Shown piece by piece: positions 1-6,709 of a stretch of DNA of 48,443 nucleotides. A model generated the notes under the pieces. That model did not search any database. It worked only from the letters and a program-made list of their open reading frames with translations, and had not been told where the DNA came from. Each line of letters starts with the position of its first letter. The first letter of the stretch is position 1. The stretch is from a virus, in the IMG/VR virus record IMGVR_UViG_3300028840_000605, positions 1 to 48,443 of that record; one strand, 5' to 3'. A program made the position numbers and the translations under genes.

Positions 1-13
1 GCTTCGACAATTA
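1..13. repeat. 13-bp terminal direct repeat (left copy)
   Basis: The first 13 bases, GCTTCGACAATTA, are identical to the last 13 bases of the window (48431-48443). This is either the overlap left by closing a circular assembly or the filled-in cohesive end of a cos phage. It lies between an HNH gene and the small terminase candidate, which is where cos lies in HK97-like and lambda-like genomes. Joining the ends gives a 48,430-bp circle. Confidence 0.85.
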
Positions 14-21
14 GGCCCGAT

Positions 22-642
22 TTAAACGCCGTTAGCGATACAGTACCTTTCGTTATAAGAAACCAACCAACGGAACGCATCGCTATTGCGAAGCGATACT
101 TCATTATATCCGGCTTTAATCTCTGCCTTATGCCTTGCCCAAACAGCCTGATATAGATTGTCATAGTTTCCTAAGTTATGATCGCGACCCCTAATGCATA
201 TGTGAGCGCGCCAATTTCCCCGATCTTTTTCCCAACATACACCCATGATACCGGAACTAGAACGCGAAGTCGCGCCGCGATTATGTGAGTTTTGAGTAGC
301 AGAAACAACGTGAAGATTAGCAATCCGGTTATCGCATCGAACCCGGTTTTTATGATCAATCTGCTTGCCTTTAATCGGCCATTGTCGATGAACATAATAC
401 CACGCTAAACGATGCGCTAGAAAACTATCACCATTGATACTTATCGTTATATACCCTTGCGCGTTGACCGACCCGGCCATTGACCCGGCCGCCATATGGC
501 CCCGGCCTTTTATCCAGGTAAATTGGCCGGTGTATGGGTTATATGATAAAAGGCTAATAAGCCGCGCCCACGAAAGACGGCTTTCTTTGTCCATAATAAA
601 CGACAATAATTTGCTATCCTCTAAGATCAACGCTGTTAGCAT
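22..642 (-). CDS. HNH endonuclease with C-terminal AP2-like DNA-binding domain
   Basis: A 206-residue protein of the free-standing HNH homing endonuclease type. Around residues 32-45 is the 'YxPxTGxFxW' entry motif typical of these phage HNH proteins. The HNH core follows at about residues 94-121 (QIDHKN, then DNRIANL and NSHNR). An AP2-like DNA-binding module lies at about 130-175 (GVCWEKDRGNWRAHI, LGNYDNLYQA). The ATG at 642 has an AGAAAGGCGG ribosome site and overlaps the upstream gene by 7 bases. It is probably a DNA-nicking or cutting enzyme. On the circular map it is the last gene before the terminase genes, so a role near cos is conceivable but unproven. A second protein of the same architecture lies at 9019-9564. 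Confidence 0.85.
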   Translation of the reverse strand: MLTALILEDSKLLSFIMDKESRLSWARLISLLSYNPYTGQFTWIKGRGHMAAGSMAGSVNAQGYITISINGDSFLAHRLAWYYVHRQWPIKGKQIDHKNRVRCDNRIANLHVVSATQNSHNRGATSRSSSGIMGVCWEKDRGNWRAHICIRGRDHNLGNYDNLYQAVWARHKAEIKAGYNEVSLRNSDAFRWLVSYNERYCIANGV

Positions 643-947
643 ATTCCGCCTTTCTTTGTTTTCACGACATATGGAACGCCCGGCATAAGAACGGCGTTAG
701 AATCGCCTTTTTTGATCCAATCCGGCCGCCTTTTTCGCACTTCCTTGATAATCCCCCGAAGGCGTTCCACTGATAGCGCTATTTTGTCAATATCATCCGT
801 CAATATTGGAATCATAATCAGGGAGTCGTCAAAACCGGCGTTTTTACCCGACCAACCATAACTAGAAATTTTACTTAACCGCTTTGTAAGATTAGCGGCC
901 GCTTCGATAGCATCGTCGAAGACTATCCGGTCCTTTTTTCGAATCAT
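636..947 (-). CDS. hypothetical protein (103 aa)
   Basis: Not recognised. It is a basic, mostly helical protein without signal peptide or membrane segment. The N-terminal half (IEAAANLTKRLSKISSYGW) looks helical, the middle contains a hydrophobic IMIPILTDDIDKIALSVERL segment, and the C-terminus is lysine-rich. Its start codon shares a base with the stop of the upstream 242-residue gene, and its end overlaps the HNH start. It is therefore tightly coupled in an operon of 1668-1988, 947-1675, 636-947 and 22-642. A small morphogenesis or regulatory role would be a guess. Confidence 0.6.
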   Translation of the reverse strand: MIRKKDRIVFDDAIEAAANLTKRLSKISSYGWSGKNAGFDDSLIMIPILTDDIDKIALSVERLRGIIKEVRKRRPDWIKKGDSNAVLMPGVPYVVKTKKGGIC

Positions 948-1675
948 TATTTCCCTTTCCTAAATTTTAATTGTTGTTGAACAGCATTCGCCCATAGCTT
1001 CCGAAGATCCGTTTCCCTGAAGTATCGATCGACGCCGCCGGATAACCATTTGACCCGCGCCGGTTGTAATCGATTTTGATACTTATCATAGGTTTGCAAT
1101 TTCCTAAGTTTTTGACCTTTACGCTTATAAAGCGATAACCGGGATCCGCCGCGGCTTTTTATGATAAATGGTTTTCGGTATCGCTTCCGGCGAAGAATAC
1201 TCAAGGCGACGATTGTTCGATGCTGTTCGTCGGTCGCGTTTCGAACGTTGATATCATCGGGAACCGTCAGAAAATCTTTCCCCGGCATAAACCGCGCCGA
1301 TGGGATAACCGCTTTCATTTCGTCGCCGCGGCGGCCTTCTAAAGTCGCAATTCGGGCGCGTTCGGTTCGTTGGCCGGTTTCTTGTTCAACCCAGCCGGAA
1401 AAACCGCGCTTTTCGAGAGATCCCATAATTGCGCGTTGACTTCGAACCGGTTCCCGGCCGTTCGCCTTGACGACATTCATTTGTCGTTTAATAAAGCCTT
1501 CCCGGCGAACCGTCATTTTAGATTTAATTATCGCAAGGGAGTTTAGGCGCGAACCGAACGCTTCGGAATTAAGAACATTAGCCGAAGCATACCGAAATTG
1601 TTTAGGCGCGTTTTTATAAAATCGCTTCAATTTCTTTAAATCTTTTGTTGTTAACTCGAACATCGCTTCAGCCAT
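947..1675 (-). CDS. possible phage minor tail protein Z-like / tail completion protein
   Basis: A very basic 242-residue protein. The start (about residues 10-75) predicts helices with an 'AxxxLNSEAFGSRLNSLA...VRREGFIKRQM' pattern. That pattern resembles lambda gpZ-like minor tail proteins, which have a similar 'Ala-Ile-Asn-Arg ... KVRRKLVKER' start. It also has a conserved-looking C-terminal helix 'RKLWANAVQQQLKF', comparable to the family's C-terminal 'AFxxxLxRxL' end. Known members help complete the tail tip or connector. It lies away from the main tail genes, in the leftward region, but on the same strand and just before the packaging genes on the circle. The family assignment is by eye and uncertain; a nucleic-acid-binding protein is the alternative. 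Confidence 0.5.
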   Translation of the reverse strand: MAEAMFELTTKDLKKLKRFYKNAPKQFRYASANVLNSEAFGSRLNSLAIIKSKMTVRREGFIKRQMNVVKANGREPVRSQRAIMGSLEKRGFSGWVEQETGQRTERARIATLEGRRGDEMKAVIPSARFMPGKDFLTVPDDINVRNATDEQHRTIVALSILRRKRYRKPFIIKSRGGSRLSLYKRKGQKLRKLQTYDKYQNRLQPARVKWLSGGVDRYFRETDLRKLWANAVQQQLKFRKGK

Positions 1676-1988
1676 GGCAACGACCTTTCTTAAAAATGCC
1701 TTTTGCTTTCATTTTACGTTTCGGCCTGAAATAAAAGCCGTCTAAAACTTGAGACTGAAAAACCCGATCCCGACGAACAAATTTTTTATCGAAATACGGT
1801 CCTTCGGGAACCGGTTCGTCGTTTAATAAATCGTCGATATCGGTATCGCTAATATAACAAACCGAAACGCGGGAAAAATTTTCAAATTGCGAAATCGCCG
1901 TCGGCGAAGACGAATCGACAAGAACCCATGTTCCGGTAGTCACATAACCGCAATTCGGGCAACGTTCCGTATCGGTCGTCGCTATCAT
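1668..1988 (-). CDS. hypothetical protein with N-terminal CxxC (zinc-knuckle-like) pair
   Basis: A 106-residue protein of unknown function. Residues 9-13 are CPNCG, half of a zinc ribbon. Isolated cysteines at about residue 44 and near the C-terminus (GRCHG) could supply further ligands. The C-terminal 35 residues are strongly basic (RRDRV, RPKRKMKAKGIFKKGR), as in a DNA- or RNA-binding tail. The end overlaps the start of the 242-residue gene by 8 bases, so the two are translationally coupled. No family is recognised. Confidence 0.6.
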   Translation of the reverse strand: MIATTDTERCPNCGYVTTGTWVLVDSSSPTAISQFENFSRVSVCYISDTDIDDLLNDEPVPEGPYFDKKFVRRDRVFQSQVLDGFYFRPKRKMKAKGIFKKGRCHG

Positions 1989-1995
1989 AGAACCC

Positions 1996-2718
1996 CTAAA
2001 ACGTATGAATACCGATCGATTTTAAATCCGTTTTCGACCCGGCGTAATCTTCGGCAATCTTAAAAAAATGCTCGTAAATATGCAAGCCTTTTGAAACCGC
2101 TATGATATGCCCGTCTTCTAAAAGCGGTTTGTTTTGTATCCAAATTGTTGAATTAAGATAATCTAAACAAGTTTCTTTCAACATTTGAAGGCCGCCCAAA
2201 TTTTGCGGCAATCCGGCGATCAAATCCCATGAACGAAAATAAACAACGAAGTGAAGTTTCCCATATCTAACCCGCATATCAATCAAACGTAAACAAGGCG
2301 GCTTCGCAAAATCAAGGCCCGGCGATTCGCCGATTGAAATAGTCGCCTGATTACAACCGCCGTCGCCGTTGGCTAAAAGATCGCAACATTTTTGCCAACG
2401 CGGCGCGATCCAAGTCGCATATTTATATTCGTTGGCGGCCGCTTCTTTTTCATCTTCAAAATCGGGATTCATAAGGTAATCATGAAAATATTTCTGAATC
2501 GCCTTTTCCGACGTTGGAACGATATCCCCGGATTGGCAAGCAAGCGGCCGAATGCCCGGTTGGTAAATATTAATAATCGCCATATCAAGTTCCCGGCGAA
2601 GTTGACCTTCAAATTCGCCTTTATCAACTAGATATTCATGGCCAGTATGGACGCAAGCATAAATAGCACGAAACCATGCTTCAGGAATTGTCATCGCTTT
2701 AATCAATGTTTCTTTCAC
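1996..2718 (-). CDS. thymidylate synthase / pyrimidine hydroxymethylase family protein (archaeal-type)
   Basis: A 240-residue protein clearly homologous to the short archaeal branch of thymidylate synthases. The diagnostic blocks are in order. Catalytic cysteine Cys142 lies in PPCLRLIDMRV. The phosphate-binding arginine block FRSWDLIAGL is at 161-170. Asn173 in GLPQNLGG is the position that selects dUMP over dCMP. The late HxY motif is GLHIY (211-215). These enzymes add a one-carbon unit from methylene-tetrahydrofolate to C5 of dUMP, or hydroxymethylate it in phages with modified DNA. Retained Asn173 argues for dUMP and against dCMP hydroxymethylase. The start is GTG with AAGGGGG eight bases upstream. 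The neighbouring DUF6378 protein (2759-3136) fits a nucleotide-pool role. Methylase versus hydroxymethylase cannot be decided here. Confidence 0.82.
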   Translation of the reverse strand: MKETLIKAMTIPEAWFRAIYACVHTGHEYLVDKGEFEGQLRRELDMAIINIYQPGIRPLACQSGDIVPTSEKAIQKYFHDYLMNPDFEDEKEAAANEYKYATWIAPRWQKCCDLLANGDGGCNQATISIGESPGLDFAKPPCLRLIDMRVRYGKLHFVVYFRSWDLIAGLPQNLGGLQMLKETCLDYLNSTIWIQNKPLLEDGHIIAVSKGLHIYEHFFKIAEDYAGSKTDLKSIGIHTF

Positions 2719-2758
2719 TTTTTAAACCCCCTTTAAAAAGTCTTATTCTAAAAAAGAC

Positions 2759-3136
2759 CTAATCGATATCGACAACAACGCCCGACGGTTTCGGCGGTGT
2801 TCGCGGAACCTTTCGTTCGGAACGCGGCGACTTCGGTTCCGGCGGAAGCAAATCGTCGGTTATTCCCAAATAACCAACCGCGTCGACAAGATTGTCGCGT
2901 TTCCGTTGATGACATTCGCGCGCCATTTTGAAATCGGCAAGCATGAACGTTACGTCGGCCGCGTCCAAGTCGGCATTTATTTTTAACCGTTGCCGAAGAT
3001 ACTGATTCCATCGGGCGGCGATATCCGGGAAGGCGTCTTCCGGGTTTCCATACTGATCTTGACGTTCGCCATTTATAACCCGCTTTGCATCATTGAAAAG
3101 ACATTCCCCGCGATCAAGTCGTTTCCCACGTTCCAT
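2759..3136 (-). CDS. DUF6378-type phage protein, possibly MazG-like nucleotide pyrophosphohydrolase
   Basis: A 125-residue protein with the pattern seen in phage DUF6378 proteins: 'RQDQYGNPEDAFPDIAARW' at about residues 25-43, 'ADVTFMLADFKMARE' at about 60-74 and 'RDNLVDAVGYLGI' at about 83-95. The spaced acidic residues and the final D...VD..GY helix recall the all-alpha MazG-like dNTP pyrophosphohydrolases; that functional link is inference. The last 30 residues are a Pro/Lys/Arg-rich tail (PPEPKSPRSERK, PRTPPKP), probably disordered. The ATG at 3136 has an AAAGGA site. It sits between the endolysin and the thymidylate synthase homologue, which suggests control of the phage's dNTP pool. Confidence 0.65.
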   Translation of the reverse strand: MERGKRLDRGECLFNDAKRVINGERQDQYGNPEDAFPDIAARWNQYLRQRLKINADLDAADVTFMLADFKMARECHQRKRDNLVDAVGYLGITDDLLPPEPKSPRSERKVPRTPPKPSGVVVDID

Positions 3137-3157
3137 AATCTAAAATCCTTTCCCCTT

Positions 3158-3757
3158 TTAAAGTTTTATTTGAACCCGGTTTCCCCAACCGCGGATAAAA
3201 ATTTCCTGCGACCGATCCTTTTCCGCGATCGCGATATACCGGGCGACCCGATAAGCATTATACCAGAAAATGAAAATCCGATCCGCTTCTTTATCGTCGC
3301 GCGACGTCAAATAATATCTTTTAATCGCCGCGACTGTAATCGGCCCGATTTTTCCGTCGACTTTTATATCGGGATAATAACGCCCGTTGTTGTTTAAAAT
3401 GTTAAGCGTTCTTTGAAGCAACCGCCCAGCCCACGCGACACCCATATTAACCGCCGAATCAAAAACCGCGTTCGCGATATCTTGCCTATACAGAAAATCG
3501 CCGGAAACCTTTTCCCAATAATTATCTTTGTAAAATTCCTGAACCGATTTTTCCATCGAAGCATTAGCCCGAAGCGAATCCGGGAACCCCGGCATTTTCT
3601 TTGCCATATCAATAACGATCCAGCCTTCCCATTTCGGATGAAACTTTCGAGCGATCCCCTTGTAAGTTTCGCCGCCGCGGTCGGACGGATGGATCGAATA
3701 TCCGCCTTCCGCCAATTCCGTTCGCCCATACGCTTTTTTAAAATCAGTCATGTTCAT
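3158..3757 (-). CDS. endolysin: GH108-type muramidase with C-terminal peptidoglycan-binding domain
   Basis: A 199-residue lysozyme-like protein from the ATG at 3757, which has a GAAAGGA site; a longer upstream frame would run back through the preceding small gene. Near the N-terminus, ELAEGGYSIHPSDRGGETYKG is the glycoside hydrolase 108 signature (E-GGY ... P-D-GGxTYxGI), with Glu17 as presumed catalytic acid. The middle (ANAVFDSAVNMGVAWAGRLLQ) is the conserved helix of this family. At about 130-150, 'VDGKIGPITVAAIKRY' is a PG_binding_3-type domain. It should cleave peptidoglycan glycan strands at lysis. No signal peptide is visible, so it would need a holin. The small membrane protein directly upstream is the obvious partner. 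Confidence 0.88.
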   Translation of the reverse strand: MNMTDFKKAYGRTELAEGGYSIHPSDRGGETYKGIARKFHPKWEGWIVIDMAKKMPGFPDSLRANASMEKSVQEFYKDNYWEKVSGDFLYRQDIANAVFDSAVNMGVAWAGRLLQRTLNILNNNGRYYPDIKVDGKIGPITVAAIKRYYLTSRDDKEADRIFIFWYNAYRVARYIAIAEKDRSQEIFIRGWGNRVQIKL

Positions 3758-3768
3758 AAAATCCTTTC

Positions 3769-3903
3769 TTATCGAATGAAGATACAAAAAACGCCGCCCA
3801 AAAAAGCGACGACCACACAATACCAAAAAATTACCGCGACAACATTAACGCGTCGAATCTCTTGTTCCGTTGTCAACGGTTCGCGCCGATCCATTCTTTT
3901 CAT
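3769..3903 (-). CDS. 44-aa single-span membrane protein, candidate holin or lysis accessory protein
   Basis: The frame runs from ATG 3903 to TAA 3769 and is preceded by AAGAAAGGGGG. The product starts with a charged stretch (MKRMDRREPLTTEQEIRR), followed by about 22 hydrophobic residues (VNVVAVIFWYCVVVAFLGG, then VFCIFIR). This gives one transmembrane helix with a basic N-terminus inside. Its stop lies 11 bases before the endolysin start and its end contains the endolysin ribosome site, so the two are co-translated. Position and topology fit a small holin or lysis accessory protein. Single-span holins of this size exist but the family is too diverse to assign by sequence. Confidence 0.6.
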   Translation of the reverse strand: MKRMDRREPLTTEQEIRRVNVVAVIFWYCVVVAFLGGVFCIFIR

Positions 3904-3916
3904 TCGTCCCCCTTTC

Positions 3917-4291
3917 TTAGATAAAGTCGTCCATTGAAAAATATTTAACCTTTGGCCGCCATATTTCCCGGCGGCCTTCCTTGACTTTTCTCCAGGCCCA
4001 AAGCTGAAGTTTCGTTCCCGGCGTTAACAACCAATCGACGCAAGCCGAAGATTTATTCCCGGTCATTTCTTTTAGATGACTTGAATATCCCGACGGCCCG
4101 GTCGACTGTATCCCCAAAACCCCTGAAGGCGTTAACACGATAATGTCGATTATTCCGAAAAGATCCCGGCGCTTTTTTGCGCGCGGGATCCATTGTTCGA
4201 CTTTATCAACCGGGAAACCCATTCCCCGGAAATGCTGAAGCGTTTTCGAAGTGTAGTTCGGCCGCTTCTTATTTTTCGCTAGTTCAACCAT
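3917..4291 (-). CDS. small PD-(D/E)XK nuclease-like protein (VRR-NUC / resolvase-like)
   Basis: A 124-residue protein with the layout of a minimal restriction-endonuclease fold. A basic N-terminus (about 1-40) is followed by 'RRDLFGIIDIIVL', giving the acidic Asp after the DLFG turn. Next comes 'GVLGIQSTG', the strand that normally carries (D/E)xK but here reads QxT. A helix follows, then a C-terminal 'LQLWAWRKVKEGRREIWRPKV' strand pair typical of phage proteins of this group. Related proteins act as Holliday-junction or branched-DNA nucleases, or as their inactive relatives. The replaced Glu and Lys make catalysis uncertain. It follows the iteron region and primase-helicase, and has a good AGAAAGGA start. 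Confidence 0.6.
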   Translation of the reverse strand: MVELAKNKKRPNYTSKTLQHFRGMGFPVDKVEQWIPRAKKRRDLFGIIDIIVLTPSGVLGIQSTGPSGYSSHLKEMTGNKSSACVDWLLTPGTKLQLWAWRKVKEGRREIWRPKVKYFSMDDFI

Positions 4292-4308
4292 TGGTTTCCT
4301 TTCTTCTT

Positions 4309-4335
4309 AACGGGCGCTTTTCTTTAGCGCCCGTT
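4309..4335. other. perfect 10-bp stem-loop upstream of the nuclease-like gene
   Basis: AACGGGCGCT (4309-4318) and AGCGCCCGTT (4326-4335) form a perfect 10-bp stem with a 7-base loop. Neither strand has a T-run directly after the stem, so a plain intrinsic terminator is doubtful. On the minus strand the hairpin ends just before the AGAAAGGA ribosome site of the 124-residue gene. It could be an mRNA-processing or stability hairpin, or part of the adjacent repeat-rich region. Confidence 0.6.
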
Positions 4336-4425
4336 AAAATGGTTTATAAATATTGGGAAAGGTCAACGCCTTTCCCATATATTTATATATACCCCCATTG
4401 ACCTTTGACCTTTAAAAAAATTTCG

Positions 4426-4455
4426 TTTAAAATTAGGCACTTATTAAAGGTCAAT
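4426..4455. repeat. 30-bp direct repeat, copy 1
   Basis: This segment matches 4496-4525 at 28 of 30 positions, at a 70-bp period. Both copies start TTTAAAAT, contain GCACTTATTAAAGGTCAAT and end inside an AGGTCAA iteron. It is part of the candidate origin. Confidence 0.85.
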
Positions 4456-4495
4456 GGCGATATTGACCTTATTGACCTTTGACCTTTGTTTTCCC

Positions 4496-4525
4496 TTTAA
4501 AATCAAGCACTTATTAAAGGTCAAT
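4496..4525. repeat. 30-bp direct repeat, copy 2
   Basis: Second copy of the 30-bp unit at 4426-4455, differing at two positions. A further iteron, AGGTCAA at 4530, follows immediately. The 70-bp period suggests that the block duplicated as a unit and includes the tandem TTGACCTT group between the copies. Confidence 0.85.
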
Positions 4526-4614
4526 TTAAAGGTCAATGAATATTGACCTTTGACCTTACCTTAACGCCGCCCGTTAAGGTCAATAAAATTAACCTTTAAC
4601 CTTTTCATTGACCT

Positions 4615-6699
4615 TTAAACATTATCGTTTATTTTCGTTCTTAATATGTAGGTTGTGAAATTCTTAGGATTCGTTTTAGCCGGTTTAGCTAATACATGAT
4701 ATTGTTTATTTTCTAGGATAAAATCTTTTTCAAATATCTTATTTAGATATTTTAGGATCATCCCGGAACTTTTATCAACGAAGTTATTTTCGGTCGCCAT
4801 ACGCTTTAATTCGGTAAAAGAATATTCTTTATCGTCATCGATCGCGTTATGAATTTGACAAAGAAGTTCGTTTTCCGGCGGCCGGGTTTCAACTTCGGAA
4901 AGCGTTTCTTTAAAGAATGCCTGGACGGTTTGAGTATGGGATTCTTGCAATTTGACCGACCCTTTTCCATACCATTGATTCGACGAAGATTCTTCGCCTA
5001 AATTCATCTTTGCGCTGTTTAAACTGATATGCCAACGACGGCGATCCGCGCCGCCCGGAATATTATATTTATCCGGCCCCGCTTCCTTTTCCGACATATA
5101 ATCCAGAGTATGAGCAATCCGGCAAGCCGCGCCCAGCGCCGACGCGCCACGCGCTGAATCAAGTTCCCCCCGGCCCGAATCGGATGACTTTTTCCGCGCG
5201 TGATGAACCAACGAAACCGCGGCGTAAGTTTCTTCGGCGATATACCGGAAAACTTCGGCGACGGCGTAAATATGCATATTGTCATTTTCATTTAAATTAT
5301 GGGATCCGATAAAAGGATCGATTATTAACAGCCGCGCTTTTAATTTCTTTAATATGTAAATTGTTTCGTTAACGGTTTGATCGTTGATCGTCGCCGTTTG
5401 TCCGGTTAGATCCCCACAAAATATTTTTTCCCGGTTACGCGCGGAAAAATGATAAATGTTATGACATTTCGTTTTATCAATACCATGATAAATAAAAGCC
5501 GCGGCTAACCGGCGTTCAATTTCAACTTCAGGATCTTCCATATTAAAAAGTATAACCGGTCCCGTTTCGATAACTTCATTAAAGGTTAAGTTTCGCCCGG
5601 TCGCAACGGCCAACGCTTCGAGAATTGAAAAGGAAGATTTTCCGACGCCGCCGGGCGCGATCGTCGCCGTAACAAAACCCGGCGCGAAACGATTCTGAAG
5701 TAAGAATTCACGTTGGGGAATGGTGGAGAAATCTTTTTGATTAATACATTTCAACCCGGCCGCGATCGATCCCGCCTTCCCCCAGCCGTAAAGCCGGTCA
5801 AGTTCGTCTTCCGTCATATTGGTAAAATCAACTTTCGGCGGCGGAACGATTATCGCGGGCGCGCCGAACATCGCTTCCGGCGTTTTGGATCCGGGCGCGC
5901 TATGTTTTGACTTCGCGCCGGAATTGCAAATTATCTGAAGTTCCCGATCCTTGACCGGCGGATAAACGCGTTCGAGATTCCAAAGGGATAGAAGTTCCAA
6001 CGTTTTGCCCTCTGAAAGCCCGAAATCCTTCATTTGGCAAGCCATATTGAAAAGGCTGTTATTCCTGGATCCTTTTTGAATCGGCGGTTGATTTTTTAAC
6101 CATTCCGTTACTCTAGTAACGTTATGCGGTTCGTCGAAAGTAAAGCCTTCAGGCGTCGGAAGCTGTTGAACTTCTTTTCGTTCGGTGAAGACTTTCGGCA
6201 TCCATTCAGGTATAGCGCCCAACGGACCATCTTCGACAAGTTCGTATCGCTTCCATTCGCCGGTTACTTCGTCTTTTGCGATTGATCCGGGAATCAAGAC
6301 GTATCCGCCAAGGGAACGCGAATCCAGGCCGGGAAGTTCATCGGCTTTCGTTAAGCCTAATCCTTCATAATGATAATGATACCCGTCGCCATTTGGCGTT
6401 CTAACCTTGTAATTGGTATCCGCGGATTTTGTATATTTGGCTAATTCCGCGAATCCGTTGTTCCCATGCTTCATATCGACGTCAAGAACGAACTTGTTAC
6501 TTCGGCCGCAATCAAGCGCCCAATTGCAACCGGGATACTTTGCGGCGTATTCGTGAATTTTATCAGGATCAATTGTCGCTAATTTATCTTTTCCCCAATC
6601 AAACCCGGCGAAAGGCTTTTTATTCAAGCCGACCGGGAAAACATACCAACCTTTTGACGCATAATGAAGCGCCATTTTCAACGCGGGATTCGTTTCCAT
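4615..6699 (-). CDS. replicative primase-polymerase / RecA-like helicase fusion
   Basis: A 694-residue two-domain replication protein. Residues 1-170 form a bifunctional primase/polymerase (Prim-Pol) domain: 'GWYVFPVGLNKKPF' at 17-30, catalytic pair LDVD at 72-75, and GYHYHY at 106-111. A linker with a small helical region follows. A RepA-like AAA_25 ATPase then covers about residues 330-570. Its Walker A is APGGVGKS near 347-354, followed by ILFNMEDP, Walker B 'RLLIIDP' and the motif 'VSLVHHARK'. The C-terminal ~120 residues look like winged-helix material. It should unwind DNA and lay primers at the phage origin. The ATG at 6699 has an AGGTGAT site just after the HTH gene. The iteron cluster lies directly after its stop. 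Confidence 0.88.
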   Translation of the reverse strand: METNPALKMALHYASKGWYVFPVGLNKKPFAGFDWGKDKLATIDPDKIHEYAAKYPGCNWALDCGRSNKFVLDVDMKHGNNGFAELAKYTKSADTNYKVRTPNGDGYHYHYEGLGLTKADELPGLDSRSLGGYVLIPGSIAKDEVTGEWKRYELVEDGPLGAIPEWMPKVFTERKEVQQLPTPEGFTFDEPHNVTRVTEWLKNQPPIQKGSRNNSLFNMACQMKDFGLSEGKTLELLSLWNLERVYPPVKDRELQIICNSGAKSKHSAPGSKTPEAMFGAPAIIVPPPKVDFTNMTEDELDRLYGWGKAGSIAAGLKCINQKDFSTIPQREFLLQNRFAPGFVTATIAPGGVGKSSFSILEALAVATGRNLTFNEVIETGPVILFNMEDPEVEIERRLAAAFIYHGIDKTKCHNIYHFSARNREKIFCGDLTGQTATINDQTVNETIYILKKLKARLLIIDPFIGSHNLNENDNMHIYAVAEVFRYIAEETYAAVSLVHHARKKSSDSGRGELDSARGASALGAACRIAHTLDYMSEKEAGPDKYNIPGGADRRRWHISLNSAKMNLGEESSSNQWYGKGSVKLQESHTQTVQAFFKETLSEVETRPPENELLCQIHNAIDDDKEYSFTELKRMATENNFVDKSSGMILKYLNKIFEKDFILENKQYHVLAKPAKTNPKNFTTYILRTKINDNV

Positions 6700-6709
6700 T
6701 TATCACCTG

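Larger units (their letters stand above)
4354..4614. repeat. iteron-like cluster of 13 AGGTCAA/TTGACCT heptamers; candidate replication origin
   Basis: This gene-free stretch holds thirteen exact copies of AGGTCAA or its complement. Positions are 4360, 4398, 4405, 4448, 4463, 4472, 4479, 4518, 4530, 4543, 4550, 4577 and 4608. Several are in tandem at 7-bp spacing (TTGACCTTTGACCTTT). There is also a 9-bp stem TGGGAAAGG/CCTTTCCCA (4354-4377) and AT-rich tracts. Chance would give well under one copy in this length. Tandem short repeats plus AT-rich DNA next to a primase-helicase gene are the usual signs of an iteron origin or initiator-binding site. The last copy touches the stop codon of that gene. 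A multi-site operator is the alternative. Confidence 0.8.

Noticed and set aside
2748-3011. 87-aa frame starting MESVSSATVKNK on the minus strand
   Set aside because: It lies inside the 125-aa DUF6378-like gene in another frame, with unusual Arg/Cys content and no ribosome site.
4309-4335. Intrinsic terminator at the 10-bp stem
   Set aside because: No T-run follows the stem on either strand, so it is kept only as a stem-loop of unknown role.
4398-4413. TTGACC runs as promoter -35 boxes
   Set aside because: Copies are too many, in both orientations and without matching -10 boxes. Iterons explain them better.
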